A stretch of DNA of 64,000 nt from Treponema saccharophilum DSM 2985 (GTDB lineage: Bacteria > Spirochaetota > Spirochaetia > Treponematales > Treponemataceae), in contig NZ_AGRW01000053.1 of the NCBI RefSeq assembly GCF_000255555.1, forward strand, positions 62,001 through 126,000. The letters are read 5' to 3'. The stretch's first letter is position 1, and each line of letters starts with the position of its first letter. The translations under genes were made by a program, and so were the position numbers. Under the pieces are notes generated by a model, which saw only the letters and a program-made list of their open reading frames with translations, searched no databases and had not been told where the DNA came from. Positions 18,960 through 32,127 of the stretch are shown one piece after another.

Positions 18960-18992
18960 AAAAAAAGCCCCCGACCACAAATGGGCGGGAGC
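18960..18992 (-). terminator. Terminator after rpsG
   Basis: GCTCCCG (18992-18986) pairs with CGGGGGC (18973-18967, one G-U), followed by T7 on the minus strand. It lies 20 nt past the rpsG stop. Confidence 0.9.
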
Positions 18993-19012
18993 CTTCATAA
19001 GAGCGGGGAGAA

Positions 19013-19483
19013 CTACCAGCGGTAGTGAGCGAACGCCTTGTTCGCCTCTGCCATCTTGTGCGTATCTTCCTTCTTCTTGTATGCAGAACCTGTTGAGTTG
19101 AATGCATCAAGCAATTCAGCCGCAAGCGTGTCAGCCATTCCGTGGCCGCTGCGAGAGCGAGCTGCAGCGATAATCCACCTCATTGCGAGAGCCTCTTTGC
19201 GGGCATCGCGGATTTCAACCGGAACCTGGTATGTCGCACCACCGACGCGGCGAGACTTAACCTCGACAGCCGGCTTCACGTTGTCGAGAGCCTTCAAGAA
19301 AACCTCGAGCGGATTCTTGTCTGTCTTAGCCTGAAGCTTATCCAACGCCTCGTAGACAATCTTCGTGCATGTATCCTTTTTTCCGTCCAACATCATTCTT
19401 GAGACGAACTTAGTGATGACCGGGCTGTTGAATTTTGAATCCGGCACAATCGGACGATTGATTGACTTCTTATGTCTTCCCAT
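19013..19483 (-). CDS. rpsG: 30S ribosomal protein S7
   Basis: 156 residues, starting [20 protein letters not shown]. It contains [40 protein letters not shown] and the C-terminal [21 protein letters not shown]7 nucleates assembly of the small-subunit head. It is 48 nt after rpsL and directly precedes a strong terminator, which closes the rpsL-rpsG unit. Confidence 0.98.
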   Translation of the reverse strand: MGRHKKSINRPIVPDSKFNSPVITKFVSRMMLDGKKDTCTKIVYEALDKLQAKTDKNPLEVFLKALDNVKPAVEVKSRRVGGATYQVPVEIRDARKEALAMRWIIAAARSRSGHGMADTLAAELLDAFNSTGSAYKKKEDTHKMAEANKAFAHYRW

Positions 19484-19531
19484 AGTATTCCTCGGTTATT
19501 GTATTTTTTTAACGGTTGCAATCAGGCAGGA

Positions 19532-19906
19532 TTACGCCTTCGGCCTCTTCGCACCATACTTAGAGCGAGCGCGCTTGCGTCCATCAACACCAAGAGTATC
19601 CTTCGTACCACGAATGATGTGATAGCGGACACCAGGAAGATCCTTAACACGTCCACCGCGGATAAGGACGACAGAGTGCTCCTGCAAATTGTGTCCGATA
19701 CCGGGGATGTAAGCTGTAACTTCAATTCCGTTGCTCAAGCGAACACGAGCAACCTTGCGAAGAGCCGAATTCGGCTTCTTCGGAGTGACAGTCATAACAC
19801 GAGTGCAAACGCCGCGTTTCTGCGGGCAAGACTCAAGCGCGGGAGCTTTAGTCTGGTTTGCAACAGACTGTCTACCTTTTCTAACCAACTGATTAATTGT
19901 AGGCAT
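19532..19906 (-). CDS. rpsL: 30S ribosomal protein S12
   Basis: 124 residues: [60 protein letters not shown]. The lysines at the streptomycin-resistance positions (in PKKPNS and in [10 protein letters not shown]) are wild type, predicting a streptomycin-sensitive decoding centre. It starts at ATG 19906 with GGAGAA upstream and has its own promoter. Confidence 0.98.
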   Translation of the reverse strand: MPTINQLVRKGRQSVANQTKAPALESCPQKRGVCTRVMTVTPKKPNSALRKVARVRLSNGIEVTAYIPGIGHNLQEHSVVLIRGGRVKDLPGVRYHIIRGTKDTLGVDGRKRARSKYGAKRPKA

Positions 19907-20003
19907 CGCCTATTCTCCTATTTAACACCGGTCAGCACTACCGGTAAAATTGACAAAACCGACAGCATCCGACAGGCGAACACCCACCGAAATGCTATCG
20001 GAA

Positions 20004-20033
20004 ATAGTATTAAATTTCCAAACACAATGTCAA
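20004..20033 (-). promoter_or_regulatory. rpsL-rpsG promoter
   Basis: On the minus strand a consensus -35 TTGACA (20033-20028) and -10 TACTAT (20009-20004) are separated by 18 nt, about 100 nt before rpsL. Confidence 0.7.
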
Positions 20034-20073
20034 TGAATTCGACGATTTTCATTGAAATTCAATCGAATTCATT
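20032..20073. repeat. 11-bp perfect inverted repeat after rpoC
   Basis: AATGAATTCGA (20032-20042) and TCGAATTCATT (20063-20073) are exact reverse complements with a 20-nt spacer. The near arm overlaps the rpsL -35. No T-run follows on either strand. It may be an operator or an RNA processing hairpin. Confidence 0.65.
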
Positions 20074-20088
20074 CCATTGCGAACCTGC

Positions 20089-24387
<4,299 letters not shown>

Positions 24388-24389
24388 TA

Positions 24390-27300
24390 TTACTCGTCCT
24401 CCTTTTCAAATCCGGCACTTGCCTTGTCGATGAGCTCCTGGTCGCGCTCGGTGAGGGCAATTCTCTTGCCCTGCGCGTCGTAAATCGTGAAGTCGAGCGC
24501 AAGACCGCGCATTTCCTGCACGATGACGTTGAACGATTCCGGAACGCCCGGCGTCGCCGACGGGTCGCCCTTGACGATCGCCTCGTAAATCTTCGAGCGT
24601 CCGTTCATATCGTCGGACTTTATCGTCATCATCTCCTGGAGCGTGTTCGCCGCGCCGTAAGCCTCGAGCGCCCAAACCTCCATTTCTCCGAGACGCTGTC
24701 CACCGAACTGCGCCTTACCGCCGAGCGGCTGCTGCGTGACGAGCGAGTACGGACCCGTAGAGCGCGCGTGCATCTTGTCGTCGACAAGGTGATGCAGCTT
24801 GAGGTAGTAGATTACGCCGACGAAAATCGGGTTGACGAACGGCTCGCCCGTGCGCCCGTCGCGGACAACCTGCTTGCAGTCGCGCGAAAGACCAGCCTTC
24901 TCAAGCTCGTCGGCAATCTGCTCCTGGCTCGGAGTCTGGAATGCCGGGCACTCGTAGTACTGGTTGAGATAGCGTCCGGCGATTCCAAGCTCGGACTCCA
25001 TAATCTGACCGATGTTCATGCGCGAAGGAACGCCGAGCGGGTTCAGACAAACATCGAGCGGTGTTCCGTCCTCAAGGTACGGCATATCCTCTTCGGGAAG
25101 GATGCGCGCGACGACACCTTTGTTTCCGTGGCGTCCAGCCATCTTGTCGCCCTCGCGGAGCTTTCTCTTGTTCGCGATGAGAACCTTGACTTTCTCCTCG
25201 ACGCCCGGATCGAGAGCCTCCTCTGCCGTGCGCTTCTGCCTCTGGACATCGATGACGACGCCCTCGACGCCATGAGGAACGCGCAGTGACGTGTCGCGGA
25301 CTTCCTTCGCCTTCTCGCCGAAAATCGAGTTCAAAAGCTTGAATTCCGGAGTCGTCTCGGTCTCGTTCTTCGGAGTCGTGCGGCCGACGAGAATATCGCC
25401 GGTGCGGACTTTCGTTCCGATTTTTACGATTCCTTCCTCGTCGAGATTCCTCAAGTCCTTGTCGCTCGTGTTCGGGATGTCGCGGGTGATTTTCTCCGGC
25501 CCGAGCTTCGTCTCGCGGAGCTCCATCTCGAATTCCTTGATATGGATGGACGTGTACATGTCCTCCTTGACGACCCTGCGGCTGATAAGAACAGCGTCCT
25601 CGTAGTTGTACCCGTTCCACGGAACGAATCCAACAAGAAGGTTGCGTCCGAGCGAAAGCTCGCCGTTGAACGTAGCGGGACCATCGGCAAGGACTCCGCC
25701 CTTCTTCACCTTCTCGCCGACCTCGACAGTCGGGCGCTGGTGGTTGCACGTATCGTTGTTCGTGCGCTGATATTTGAGAAGCGGATACTCGTCGATTTTT
25801 CCGGTCTCGTCAGCCTTGACCTTGATGAGCGTGCTTGAGACGTATACGACCTCGCCGTCGTGCTTCGCCTTGATGAGAACGCCCGAATCGTAAGCCGCGC
25901 GCTGCTCCATACCCGTTCCGACATAAGGCGGCTCCGGGAAAAGAAGAGGAACGCCCTGGCGCTGCATGTTGCAGCCCATGAGCGCGCGGTTGGCGTCATC
26001 GTGCTCGAGGAACGGAACGAGGGATGCGGAAACGGAAATAACCTCGCGCGGAGAAACGTCCATGTACTGGATATCGTTCACGGAACGCGTAGAGTAGTCG
26101 CCGCAGTGGCGGCAAGAAACCATCTCCGTCGGGAACGAGCCGTCGGCTTTCATTCCTTCCGTAACCTGACCGATGTAGTATTTGTCCTCGTCCATCGCCG
26201 AAAGGTACTCGACCTCGTTCGTCGCCTTTCCGTTGACGACCTTGCGGTACGGCGCCTCAAGGAATCCGTAGTCGTTGATTTTCGTGTAGATTGCGAGGGA
26301 GACGATAAGACCGATGTTCGGGCCTTCAGGAGTCTCGATCGGGCACATGCGTCCATAGTGCGTGTAATGTACATCGCGGACCTCGAATCCAGCGCGGTCG
26401 CGTGAAAGACCGCCCGGTCCCAACGCGTTCAGACGGCGCTTGTGCGTCAGCTCGGAAAGCGGGTTGACCTGATCCATGAACTGGGAAAGCTGTGACGAGC
26501 CGAAGAATTCCTTCACCGCAGCGGTAATCGGCTTGTTCGAGATGAGCTCCATCGGCTTCATCGTCGCCGTTTCCTTGTTGCCCATGCGCTCCTTGGCGAT
26601 GCGCTCCATGCGGAGGAACGCGGACTTGAGCTGGTTCGTCATAAGCTCGCCGACGGAACGGATGCGGCGGTTTCCGAGATGGTCGATATCGTCGAGCGGC
26701 TCAACGTTGTTGTAGACGTTGATGAGGTGCTTCATCGTCTGGATGATGTCGTCCTTTATGAGCGTGTGTACGTCGACGGGGTCTTTGTAGCCGAATTTTT
26801 TGTTGAGCTTGTAGCGTCCGACGCGTCCGAGGTCGTAGCGGCGGATTGTGAAGAACATTCCCTCAAGGTCTTTTATGGCATTCTCGATTGAAATCGGCTC
26901 GCCCGGCATGAGGACGTTGTAGACGGTAGAGATAGCGTCCTCGCGCGTCGGCTCCTCGTTCTCTGAACCTTCCTTGACGAATTTCATGTCCTCGCGCTCA
27001 AAGCAGTTGATGATAATCTCGCTGTCGAGCGACGGATTGACCTCGTCCTTGTTGTCCGGATCTTTTCTCGCGTTGAATTTGATTACGTTGATGCTCTTGA
27101 CATCCTGCGCGATGAGGTCGTCGATGTCGTGAAGGCGGAGCTTCGTTCCCGCGCGGAAGAGGCGCTTCGTCTCGTCACCGTCGGAAACCTCGACAGCCTT
27201 GGCGAGAACCCTGTCAACGAGCGAATCCTTGTTTGCCGCGTCAATCGCGACGTCCTCTGTCACGTAGAAGCACTTTATGATTTCCTCGCGAGACTCGTAT

Positions 27301-27914
27301 CCCAGCGCGCGGAGGAAAATCGTTCCGAGAATTTTCTTCTTGCGGTCGATTTTCGCGAAAATCAGCTCTTTTTTCTGGTCGATTTCGAATTCGAGCCATG
27401 AGCCGCGGTATGGAATTATCCTTGATGAATAGACGCCCTTCTCGTGGTTGAAGATGACTCCGGGCGAACGATGAATCTGGGAGACGACGACGCGCTCCGC
27501 CCCGTTTACGATGAACGTTCCGCGGTCTGTCATGAGCGGGATGTTGCCCATGAATATCTTCTTTTCCTGAACCGCGCCGCTGTCCTTGAACGTCAGGCTT
27601 ATCCACGCCTGAAGGGGAGCCGCGAACGTCCTGTTCTTCTGCTTGCACTCCTGCTCAGAAAGAGCCGGCTCGTCAAGCTCGTATTTCTCGAAGTTGAGAA
27701 TCATTCCGCCATCGGGGCTTTCAATCGGGAATGTAGTCTTGAAAACTTCCTGAAGACCTTTCTCCTCAAGAGGCTCACCGCGCTCCAGCTTCTCCTTCTG
27801 CAGGAAGGAATCATACGACGACGTCTGGATGTCGATGAGGTTCGGAATGTCCATGAAATTCTGGATGTCTTTTCCGTAGTACTTACGGTTAATCGTTCTG
27901 CTTTTGGCGAACAT
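24390..27914 (-). CDS. rpoB: RNA polymerase beta subunit
   Basis: 1174 residues from ATG 27914 ([20 protein letters not shown]), with GGGAG 6 nt upstream. The rifampicin cluster reads [20 protein letters not shown] then [14 protein letters not shown]. Against E. coli this shows V for N518, L for I524, L for I530 and N for S531. The last change (residue about 496 here) is the one linked to natural rifampicin resistance in spirochaetes. Other landmarks are [19 protein letters not shown] and [20 protein letters not shown] (active-site fork and switch). A 487-nt structured leader separates it from rplL. Confidence 0.99.
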   Translation of the reverse strand: MFAKSRTINRKYYGKDIQNFMDIPNLIDIQTSSYDSFLQKEKLERGEPLEEKGLQEVFKTTFPIESPDGGMILNFEKYELDEPALSEQECKQKNRTFAAPLQAWISLTFKDSGAVQEKKIFMGNIPLMTDRGTFIVNGAERVVVSQIHRSPGVIFNHEKGVYSSRIIPYRGSWLEFEIDQKKELIFAKIDRKKKILGTIFLRALGYESREEIIKCFYVTEDVAIDAANKDSLVDRVLAKAVEVSDGDETKRLFRAGTKLRLHDIDDLIAQDVKSINVIKFNARKDPDNKDEVNPSLDSEIIINCFEREDMKFVKEGSENEEPTREDAISTVYNVLMPGEPISIENAIKDLEGMFFTIRRYDLGRVGRYKLNKKFGYKDPVDVHTLIKDDIIQTMKHLINVYNNVEPLDDIDHLGNRRIRSVGELMTNQLKSAFLRMERIAKERMGNKETATMKPMELISNKPITAAVKEFFGSSQLSQFMDQVNPLSELTHKRRLNALGPGGLSRDRAGFEVRDVHYTHYGRMCPIETPEGPNIGLIVSLAIYTKINDYGFLEAPYRKVVNGKATNEVEYLSAMDEDKYYIGQVTEGMKADGSFPTEMVSCRHCGDYSTRSVNDIQYMDVSPREVISVSASLVPFLEHDDANRALMGCNMQRQGVPLLFPEPPYVGTGMEQRAAYDSGVLIKAKHDGEVVYVSSTLIKVKADETGKIDEYPLLKYQRTNNDTCNHQRPTVEVGEKVKKGGVLADGPATFNGELSLGRNLLVGFVPWNGYNYEDAVLISRRVVKEDMYTSIHIKEFEMELRETKLGPEKITRDIPNTSDKDLRNLDEEGIVKIGTKVRTGDILVGRTTPKNETETTPEFKLLNSIFGEKAKEVRDTSLRVPHGVEGVVIDVQRQKRTAEEALDPGVEEKVKVLIANKRKLREGDKMAGRHGNKGVVARILPEEDMPYLEDGTPLDVCLNPLGVPSRMNIGQIMESELGIAGRYLNQYYECPAFQTPSQEQIADELEKAGLSRDCKQVVRDGRTGEPFVNPIFVGVIYYLKLHHLVDDKMHARSTGPYSLVTQQPLGGKAQFGGQRLGEMEVWALEAYGAANTLQEMMTIKSDDMNGRSKIYEAIVKGDPSATPGVPESFNVIVQEMRGLALDFTIYDAQGKRIALTERDQELIDKASAGFEKEDE

Positions 27915-28201
27915 CAAATTCTCCCAATGGGTATGTTTTAGCCCTTGTATTCTGCTACATGACACGACAGTTCGTATGACATACGGAACGCTCGAACACA
28001 GCACAGAACCAACGGCGGTTCGGCAATGTATCGGGGCATCGCGGAAAACCTCTTCCGGCGCCCCCGCGATTCGCGCAAAGGACATTTGCGGGAATCGGAA
28101 AAACAAAAAACAGCTGCCTGCAAAACGGCAACTTCATCGTCCCGAGGGGAAGAAAATCAGCATAGGGAACAGTCCCGAACAAATCCCCTCGGAGAAAAAT
28201 A

Positions 28202-28247
28202 ATGCTTACGCCCAGAAAACCGAAAAGATAATCCGAAACGTAAGCAT
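28202..28247 (-). terminator. Attenuator-like hairpin before rpoB
   Basis: A perfect 9-bp stem (28239-28247 with 28202-28210) with a 28-nt loop is followed on the minus strand by TATTTTTCTCC. The weak T-run suggests partial termination. Confidence 0.5.
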
Positions 28248-28382
28248 CCTGTGAACAATCGTCATGAAAAAATCAGATTGTTCAAAAGAGAACCTCTGAT
28301 GAAAACCTCCTGACGGAACGTTCTCCGCAGACGGTTCCTTTTTTGTCGGCAGCGCGATTGCTCACGCCGCCATAGATATGTT

Positions 28383-28398
28383 TTCTGGAAAACCAGAA
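28383..28398 (-). promoter_or_regulatory. Short hairpin after rplL stop
   Basis: TTCTGG-TTTT-CCAGAA, a perfect 6-bp stem with a tetraloop, begins 4 nt after the rplL stop. It probably protects or processes the rplL 3' end. Confidence 0.45.
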
Positions 28399-28401
28399 GG
28401 C

Positions 28402-28773
28402 TTATTTTGCAGAAGCCTTTCCACCAGCCGCAGCGATGTCGGCGATGATTTTGTCAGCGTCAGCCTTAGAAACACCCTCTTTGAGAGCTTTCGGAGCGCC
28501 TTCAACGAGAGCCTTAGCCTCACCGAGACCGAGACCAGTGATAGCGCGAACAGCCTTGATGACAGCGATTTTGTTTCCGCCAACCTCGTCGAGAGTAACG
28601 GTGAACTCAGTCTGCTCCTCAGCAGCAGCAGCCGGAGCCGCAGGGCCAGCCGCAACAGCGACAGCAGCGGTAACACCGAATTTCTCTTCCATAGCTTTGA
28701 CGAGTTCAGAAGCCTCGAGAACTGTCATTGACGCGATTGCGTCGAGAATCTGATCATTTGTAAGAGCTGCCAT
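28402..28773 (-). CDS. rplL: 50S ribosomal protein L7/L12
   Basis: 123 residues from ATG 28773 ([20 protein letters not shown]). N-terminal dimerisation helix, Ala/Pro hinge ([14 protein letters not shown], about residues 42-55), and C-terminal domain [20 protein letters not shown] then [18 protein letters not shown]. It forms the ribosomal stalk that recruits translation factors. GGAG precedes the ATG. A 166-nt gap with an attenuator-like hairpin separates it from rplJ. Confidence 0.98.
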   Translation of the reverse strand: MAALTNDQILDAIASMTVLEASELVKAMEEKFGVTAAVAVAAGPAAPAAAAEEQTEFTVTLDEVGGNKIAVIKAVRAITGLGLGEAKALVEGAPKALKEGVSKADADKIIADIAAAGGKASAK

Positions 28774-28825
28774 ATTATCTTCTCCTTGAATAGGCACGTC
28801 CGGAAAGATGATTTGCAATCCGAAC

Positions 28826-28874
28826 TAAAAAAATTGTCATGCGGTCAGAACAAACTGAACTGATTTTTCCGCAT
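28826..28874 (-). terminator. Terminator-like hairpin between rplJ and rplL
   Basis: On the minus strand ATGCGG pairs with CCGCAT (28874-28869 with 28844-28839) enclosing TCAG/CTGA. The sequence GACAATTTTTTT follows, a good intrinsic-terminator layout inside an operon, so probably partial. A TATAAT (28879-28874) overlaps the 5' arm by one base but has no good -35. Confidence 0.6.
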
Positions 28875-28939
28875 TATATGATGTCGCGGGGACAATCGAC
28901 AGCAATGAAGCTTGACCCCGCCTCACAAGCGCAGACCGA

Positions 28940-29497
28940 TTACTCAGCAGCAGGAGCCTCAGCAGGGGCTTCAGCAGCAGGAGCGGCACCGCCTTCCTGT
29001 GATTTTTTATCCACGTAAGCCTGCAACGTAGCGGCGAGTTTCTGAGCCGGTCCGTTGATAGCAGACATGAGCATTGCGATGAGCTGCTTCTTTCCGGGAA
29101 CCTTCGAGTAAGCCTCGATTTTCTTCTCATCGTAGATTTCATTCCCGATATAAGCGCCCTTTATCTTGAGCTTGTCGTTGTCCTTCGCGAAGTCGAAAAG
29201 AACTTTTGCAGCCTCGTTGGAATCCTCTTTCGCCATAACGATGGCAGTCGGTCCCTTGAGGTAGTCAGCGACGTTCTCAATCTTCATCTCGTCGAACGCA
29301 ACGCGCGCGAAGTTGTTCTTCACAACCTTGAGCGGGGCATTCTTCTCGTAGAGCTTCTTGCGGAGAGCGGTAATCTGCTCAACCGTCAAGCCGCGGTACT
29401 CGGTGAAAATGAAGTCGTTGTAGTCCTTGAAAGACTCTTTTGTAGCCTCGATAGCCGCAGTTTTAGCGGGCTGGAGTTTTTTAGCCATGATAGCCAT
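28940..29497 (-). CDS. rplJ: 50S ribosomal protein L10
   Basis: 185 residues: FIFTEYRGLTVEQITALRKK, PLKVVKNNFARVAFDE, then KGPTAIVMAKEDSNEAAKVL. A C-terminal helix binds L7/L12 dimers, followed by an Ala/Glu-rich tail (AEAPAEAPAAE). ATG 29497 has GGAGG 8 nt upstream. The gap to rplA is only 3 nt, so the long L10-binding leader known before rplJ in E. coli cannot be present here. Confidence 0.97.
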   Translation of the reverse strand: MAIMAKKLQPAKTAAIEATKESFKDYNDFIFTEYRGLTVEQITALRKKLYEKNAPLKVVKNNFARVAFDEMKIENVADYLKGPTAIVMAKEDSNEAAKVLFDFAKDNDKLKIKGAYIGNEIYDEKKIEAYSKVPGKKQLIAMLMSAINGPAQKLAATLQAYVDKKSQEGGAAPAAEAPAEAPAAE

Positions 29498-29500
29498 AGA

Positions 29501-30181
29501 TTACGCCTCCTCCTTAACGTCAACCCAGACGCCAGGTCCCATTGAAGAGCTGACAGAAACAGAGCGAACGAAATCAGCCTTGGCATCAGCCGGCTTCTTG
29601 CGGTCAAGCTCGGTAAGGAGCGTCGTGATGTTCTCGGCGACCTTAGCAGGCTCCATGGAAACCTTGCCGACAGCGATGTGGATGATTCCAGTCTTGTCAG
29701 CCCTGAATTCCGTGCGGCCCTTCTTGAGCTCGTTGATTGCAGAAACGATATCATTCGTAACGGTTCCGGTCTTCGGGTTCGGCATCAAGCCTTTGCGTCC
29801 GAGAACCATACCGAGACGGCCGACGTCCTTCATCATATCAGGCGTAGCGACAGCGACGTCGAAGTCGAGCCAGCCGCCCTTTACCTTCTCGATGTACTCA
29901 GCCGCACCAGCGTACGCTGCACCGGCGTCCAAAGCCTCTTTTGCCCTCTCGTCAGAGCAGAACACGAGAACTTTCTTCTCAGCCGTGAACTGGTTCGGAA
30001 AAACGAGCGTGTCGCGGACTGTCTGGCTCTTTCCAAGGCGGAGAGCAACGTGAAGCTCAACCGTCTCGTCGAAATTGACGTAGTGAAGCTCCTTCACCAA
30101 CTCACAAGCTTTCGCAACTTTGTAAGACTGCTGCGGATCGTACTTTTTGAGCGAGTCACGATATTTCTTGCCGTGTTTCAT
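29501..30181 (-). CDS. rplA: 50S ribosomal protein L1
   Basis: 226 residues with [20 protein letters not shown], the RNA-binding FDETVELHVALRLGKSQTVR and the signature GRLGMVLGRKGLMPNPKTGT. L1 forms the mobile E-site stalk and in many bacteria represses rplKA. Its ATG overlaps the rplK stop by one base. Confidence 0.98.
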   Translation of the reverse strand: MKHGKKYRDSLKKYDPQQSYKVAKACELVKELHYVNFDETVELHVALRLGKSQTVRDTLVFPNQFTAEKKVLVFCSDERAKEALDAGAAYAGAAEYIEKVKGGWLDFDVAVATPDMMKDVGRLGMVLGRKGLMPNPKTGTVTNDIVSAINELKKGRTEFRADKTGIIHIAVGKVSMEPAKVAENITTLLTELDRKKPADAKADFVRSVSVSSSMGPGVWVDVKEEA

Positions 30182-30615
30182 TAGTTAGCCTCCACTTCAA
30201 CGCCCATACTGCGAGCAGTTCCAGCGATGATTTTCTTTGCAGCCTCAAGATCATTTGCATTGATGTCGGGCATCTTCTGTTTTGCGATTTCCTCAAGCTG
30301 AGCGGCAGAAAGCTTGCCGACCTTGTCGCGGAGAGGATTTGCAGAACCTTTTTCCAACTTCAAAGCCTTCTTGATGAGAACCGCAGCCGGCGGTGTCTTG
30401 AGAATGAAGGTGAACGACTTGTCTGCATAAGCCGTGATGACGACCGGGATGATGAGTCCCTTTTCCATGTTCTTCGTTCTGTCGTTGAATTCCTGAACGA
30501 ATTTCGGCGCGGGAACGCCATGAGGTCCGAGAGCAGGTCCAATCGGCGGAGCAGGAGTAGCAGCTCCTGCCGGGCACTGAAGTTTAATTACTGCTGTAAC
30601 CTTTTTTGTAGCCAT
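30181..30615 (-). CDS. rplK: 50S ribosomal protein L11
   Basis: 144 residues: [40 protein letters not shown], with the C-terminal rRNA-binding domain ending [13 protein letters not shown]11 organises the GTPase-associated centre and is the thiostrepton target. AAGGAG precedes ATG 30615. Confidence 0.98.
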   Translation of the reverse strand: MATKKVTAVIKLQCPAGAATPAPPIGPALGPHGVPAPKFVQEFNDRTKNMEKGLIIPVVITAYADKSFTFILKTPPAAVLIKKALKLEKGSANPLRDKVGKLSAAQLEEIAKQKMPDINANDLEAAKKIIAGTARSMGVEVEAN

Positions 30616-30686
30616 AATAAGCTCCTTATTTGGTATAGCGAAACACTTTCATCCGACGGATATGTGTTTCTCCCAAAAATAAGACA

Positions 30687-30717
30687 CACCGTCCAATCCA
30701 AAAAGAACTGAACGGTG
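30687..30717 (-). promoter_or_regulatory. Hairpin between nusG and rplK
   Basis: CACCGT/ACGGTG (30717-30712 with 30692-30687), 19-nt loop, followed by GTCTTATTTTT on the minus strand. It could be an attenuator or part of an L1/L11 control site. Confidence 0.45.
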
Positions 30718-30729
30718 CATCCTTATTGT

Positions 30730-31323
30730 TCATTTTACGAGTTTTTCCACCTGCGAGGCATCAACCTCGACGGGAGTGACACGGCCAAAAACCTGAAGAA
30801 GAACCTTGAGCTTGTTCTTCTCAGGATAAATCTCATCAATCGGCCCGCTGAAATTGGCGAACGGACCATCATTGAGCTTGACCTGATCGCCGACGGAATA
30901 GTTCTGCTTGATGCGGACATTCTTCTCGCCGGGCAAATCGCCTGTCCTTCTGAAGATATTGCGAACCTCGGCCGTCGAAATCGGACGGGGCTTCTGCGAC
31001 GGGTTCGTCCCGACGAAATCGGAAACGCCCTGAATGCGATGGATGACGGAGCACGTCTCCTTCCATCCAACCTCGGGCAAATCCATCTCAAGCATTATAT
31101 ATCCGGGAAGAATCTTGTTCTTGACGACCTTTTTCTTCTCGATTTCCTTTCCTGTCTTCCTGTCTTTTGCTTTGACGAATTCTACGACTTCTTCTTTCGG
31201 AACTTTTACGCTGGTAACGATATCAGAACTGATTTCGCCACTCTCTATCTTCATATTGAGGAGTTTCTCGATTTTATCCTCATACCCTGCATACGTGCTG
31301 ATAATGTACCAATTCTTTGACAT
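30730..31323 (-). CDS. nusG: Transcription termination/antitermination factor NusG
   Basis: 197 residues. N-terminal NGN domain (NWYIISTYAGYEDKIEKLL to about residue 120, with LPGYIMLEMDL) and C-terminal KOW domain (YSVGDQVKLNDGPFANFSGP). It couples RNA polymerase to Rho or to the ribosome via S10, both encoded in this block. It begins 36 nt after secE. Confidence 0.98.
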   Translation of the reverse strand: MSKNWYIISTYAGYEDKIEKLLNMKIESGEISSDIVTSVKVPKEEVVEFVKAKDRKTGKEIEKKKVVKNKILPGYIMLEMDLPEVGWKETCSVIHRIQGVSDFVGTNPSQKPRPISTAEVRNIFRRTGDLPGEKNVRIKQNYSVGDQVKLNDGPFANFSGPIDEIYPEKNKLKVLLQVFGRVTPVEVDASQVEKLVK

Positions 31324-31359
31324 AATTACCTACGTTTCTAACAAAAAATCAACCGGAAA

Positions 31360-31539
31360 CTAAAAAACGAGGCGCATCGCCGACGTGAACAGAACGTCAA
31401 GCAACCCAAGAATAACAGCGATGATTACGGTAGAAATGAAAACGACTTTCACAGAGGCAACAACATCGTTGCGAGACGGCCAAACGACTTTTCTCAACTC
31501 GACGCCACATTCCTTGAAAAACTGAAAAATCTTTTTCAT
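31360..31539 (-). CDS. secE: Protein translocase subunit SecE
   Basis: A 59-residue short-form SecE with an amphipathic helix (FFKECGVELRKVVWPSRNDV, with the conserved WPSR) followed by one transmembrane helix (VVFISTVIIAVILGLLDVLF). ATG 31539 was chosen because AGAGG precedes it. It partners SecY. Confidence 0.96.
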   Translation of the reverse strand: MKKIFQFFKECGVELRKVVWPSRNDVVASVKVVFISTVIIAVILGLLDVLFTSAMRLVF

Positions 31540-31570
31540 GTCAATCCTCTTTCTTCTAAATAAAAAAAAC

Positions 31571-31642
31571 AGGCGAGGCAGGACTCGAACCCGCGACAAC
31601 TGGTTTTGGAGACCAGGACTCTACCAACTGAGCTACTCGCCT
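31571..31642 (-). tRNA. tRNA-Trp (CCA anticodon)
   Basis: A full cloverleaf can be drawn: acceptor AGGCGAG/CTCGCCT, D-arm GCTCAGTTGGTAGAGT, anticodon arm CTGGT-CTCCAAA-ACCAG with anticodon CCA, and T-arm GCGGGTTCGAGTCCTGC-type. The 3' CCA is not encoded. It lies between rpmG and secE, as in many bacteria. Confidence 0.97.
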
Positions 31643-31682
31643 AAAAATACAATCAAAAGTGAATAAAAAAGAACGGAAGTCA

Positions 31683-31705
31683 AACCGTTGCGCAAAACAA
31701 CGGTT
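31683..31705 (-). promoter_or_regulatory. Hairpin between rpmG and tRNA-Trp
   Basis: AACCGTTG/CAACGGTT, a perfect 8-bp stem with a 7-nt loop, 15 nt after rpmG. A T6 run follows 13 nt later. It is possibly a processing element separating mRNA from tRNA. Confidence 0.45.
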
Positions 31706-31720
31706 CAACCAAAGCGAGCA

Positions 31721-31897
31721 TTATTTCGCTTTTGTTTCCTTGTGAAGAATTTCCTTGCGGCAGAACGGGCAGTACTTGTTCTTCTCAAGCTTGCCGGTTA
31801 TGTTCTTGCGGTTCTTCGTCGTCGTGTAATTCTTGCGCTTGCACTCCGTACACTGAAGAGCGATTATGTCAATTGCCGTCTTCTTCTTGCTACCCAT
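31721..31897 (-). CDS. rpmG: 50S ribosomal protein L33 (zinc form)
   Basis: A 58-residue protein reading [20 protein letters not shown], then [16 protein letters not shown] and [22 protein letters not shown] and CPFC are the zinc pairs of the C+ form. It is flanked by two tRNA genes within the same transcription unit. It is short but unmistakable. Confidence 0.96.
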   Translation of the reverse strand: MGSKKKTAIDIIALQCTECKRKNYTTTKNRKNITGKLEKNKYCPFCRKEILHKETKAK

Positions 31898-31934
31898 TTT
31901 ATTTCATTCTCCTAAATTTTATGAAGTAAGCTAA

Positions 31935-32007
31935 AGCTCCCGAGCGGAATCGGACCGCTGACCTCCGCACTACCAATGCGGTGCTCTACCGACTGAGCTA
32001 CAAGAGC
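31935..32007 (-). tRNA. tRNA-Thr (GGT anticodon)
   Basis: Acceptor GCTCTTG pairs with CGGGAGC; D-arm GCTCAGTCGGTAGAGC; anticodon arm CCGCA-TTGGTAG-TGCGG with anticodon GGT; T-arm CAGCGGTCCGATTCCGCT. Discriminator base T; CCA not encoded. It is the first gene of the long minus-strand block. Confidence 0.97.
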
Positions 32008-32019
32008 GAATGTTTGCAA

Positions 32020-32048
32020 AATATACAGAAACGCGCGGATTACGTCAA
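32020..32048 (-). promoter_or_regulatory. Main promoter of the tRNA-Thr/nusG/rpl/rpo unit
   Basis: On the minus strand TTGACG (32048-32043), a 17-nt spacer and TATATT (32025-32020), 12 nt before the tRNA-Thr 5' end. This is a near-consensus sigma70 promoter. Confidence 0.85.
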
Positions 32049-32127
32049 GCGGAAAAAAAGAATTCATCGCAAAAAACTCATTCCGGATGGCGAAACCCGC
32101 GCGAAAAACAGCTGACGCCAGGCGGAA

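Larger units (their letters stand above)
18516..19012 (-). other. Gene-free tuf leader region (497 nt)
   Basis: No coding gene is supported; frames on both strands here have poor codon use and no Shine-Dalgarno. From rpsG to tuf it holds the rpsG terminator (18960-18992), a sigma70-like promoter (18907-18935), a second TATAAT (18633-18628) with a weak -35, and a small hairpin TGCCGA/TCGGCA (18547-18528) 2 nt before the tuf AAGGAG. The implied 5' leader of about 385 nt is unusually long for tuf. Confidence 0.6.
27915..28401 (-). other. rplL-rpoB intergenic region with attenuator-like hairpins (487 nt)
   Basis: No gene is supported. In transcription order it holds a TTCTGG/CCAGAA hairpin just after rplL (28398-28383), a 9-bp stem ATGCTTACG/CGTAAGCAT (28247-28202) followed by ATTTTTC, then an 8-bp stem CCGAGGGG/CCCCTCGG (28192-28142). 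These would let the cell make more L7/L12 than beta subunit. Confidence 0.6.

Noticed and set aside
18687-18998. Minus-strand frame of 103 codons between rpsG and tuf
   Set aside because: It starts inside the rpsG terminator and runs through the tuf promoter. No Shine-Dalgarno and atypical codons.
27915-28106. 64-codon N-terminal extension of rpoB
   Set aside because: Those codons do not resemble beta subunits. GGGAG sits correctly before ATG 27914.
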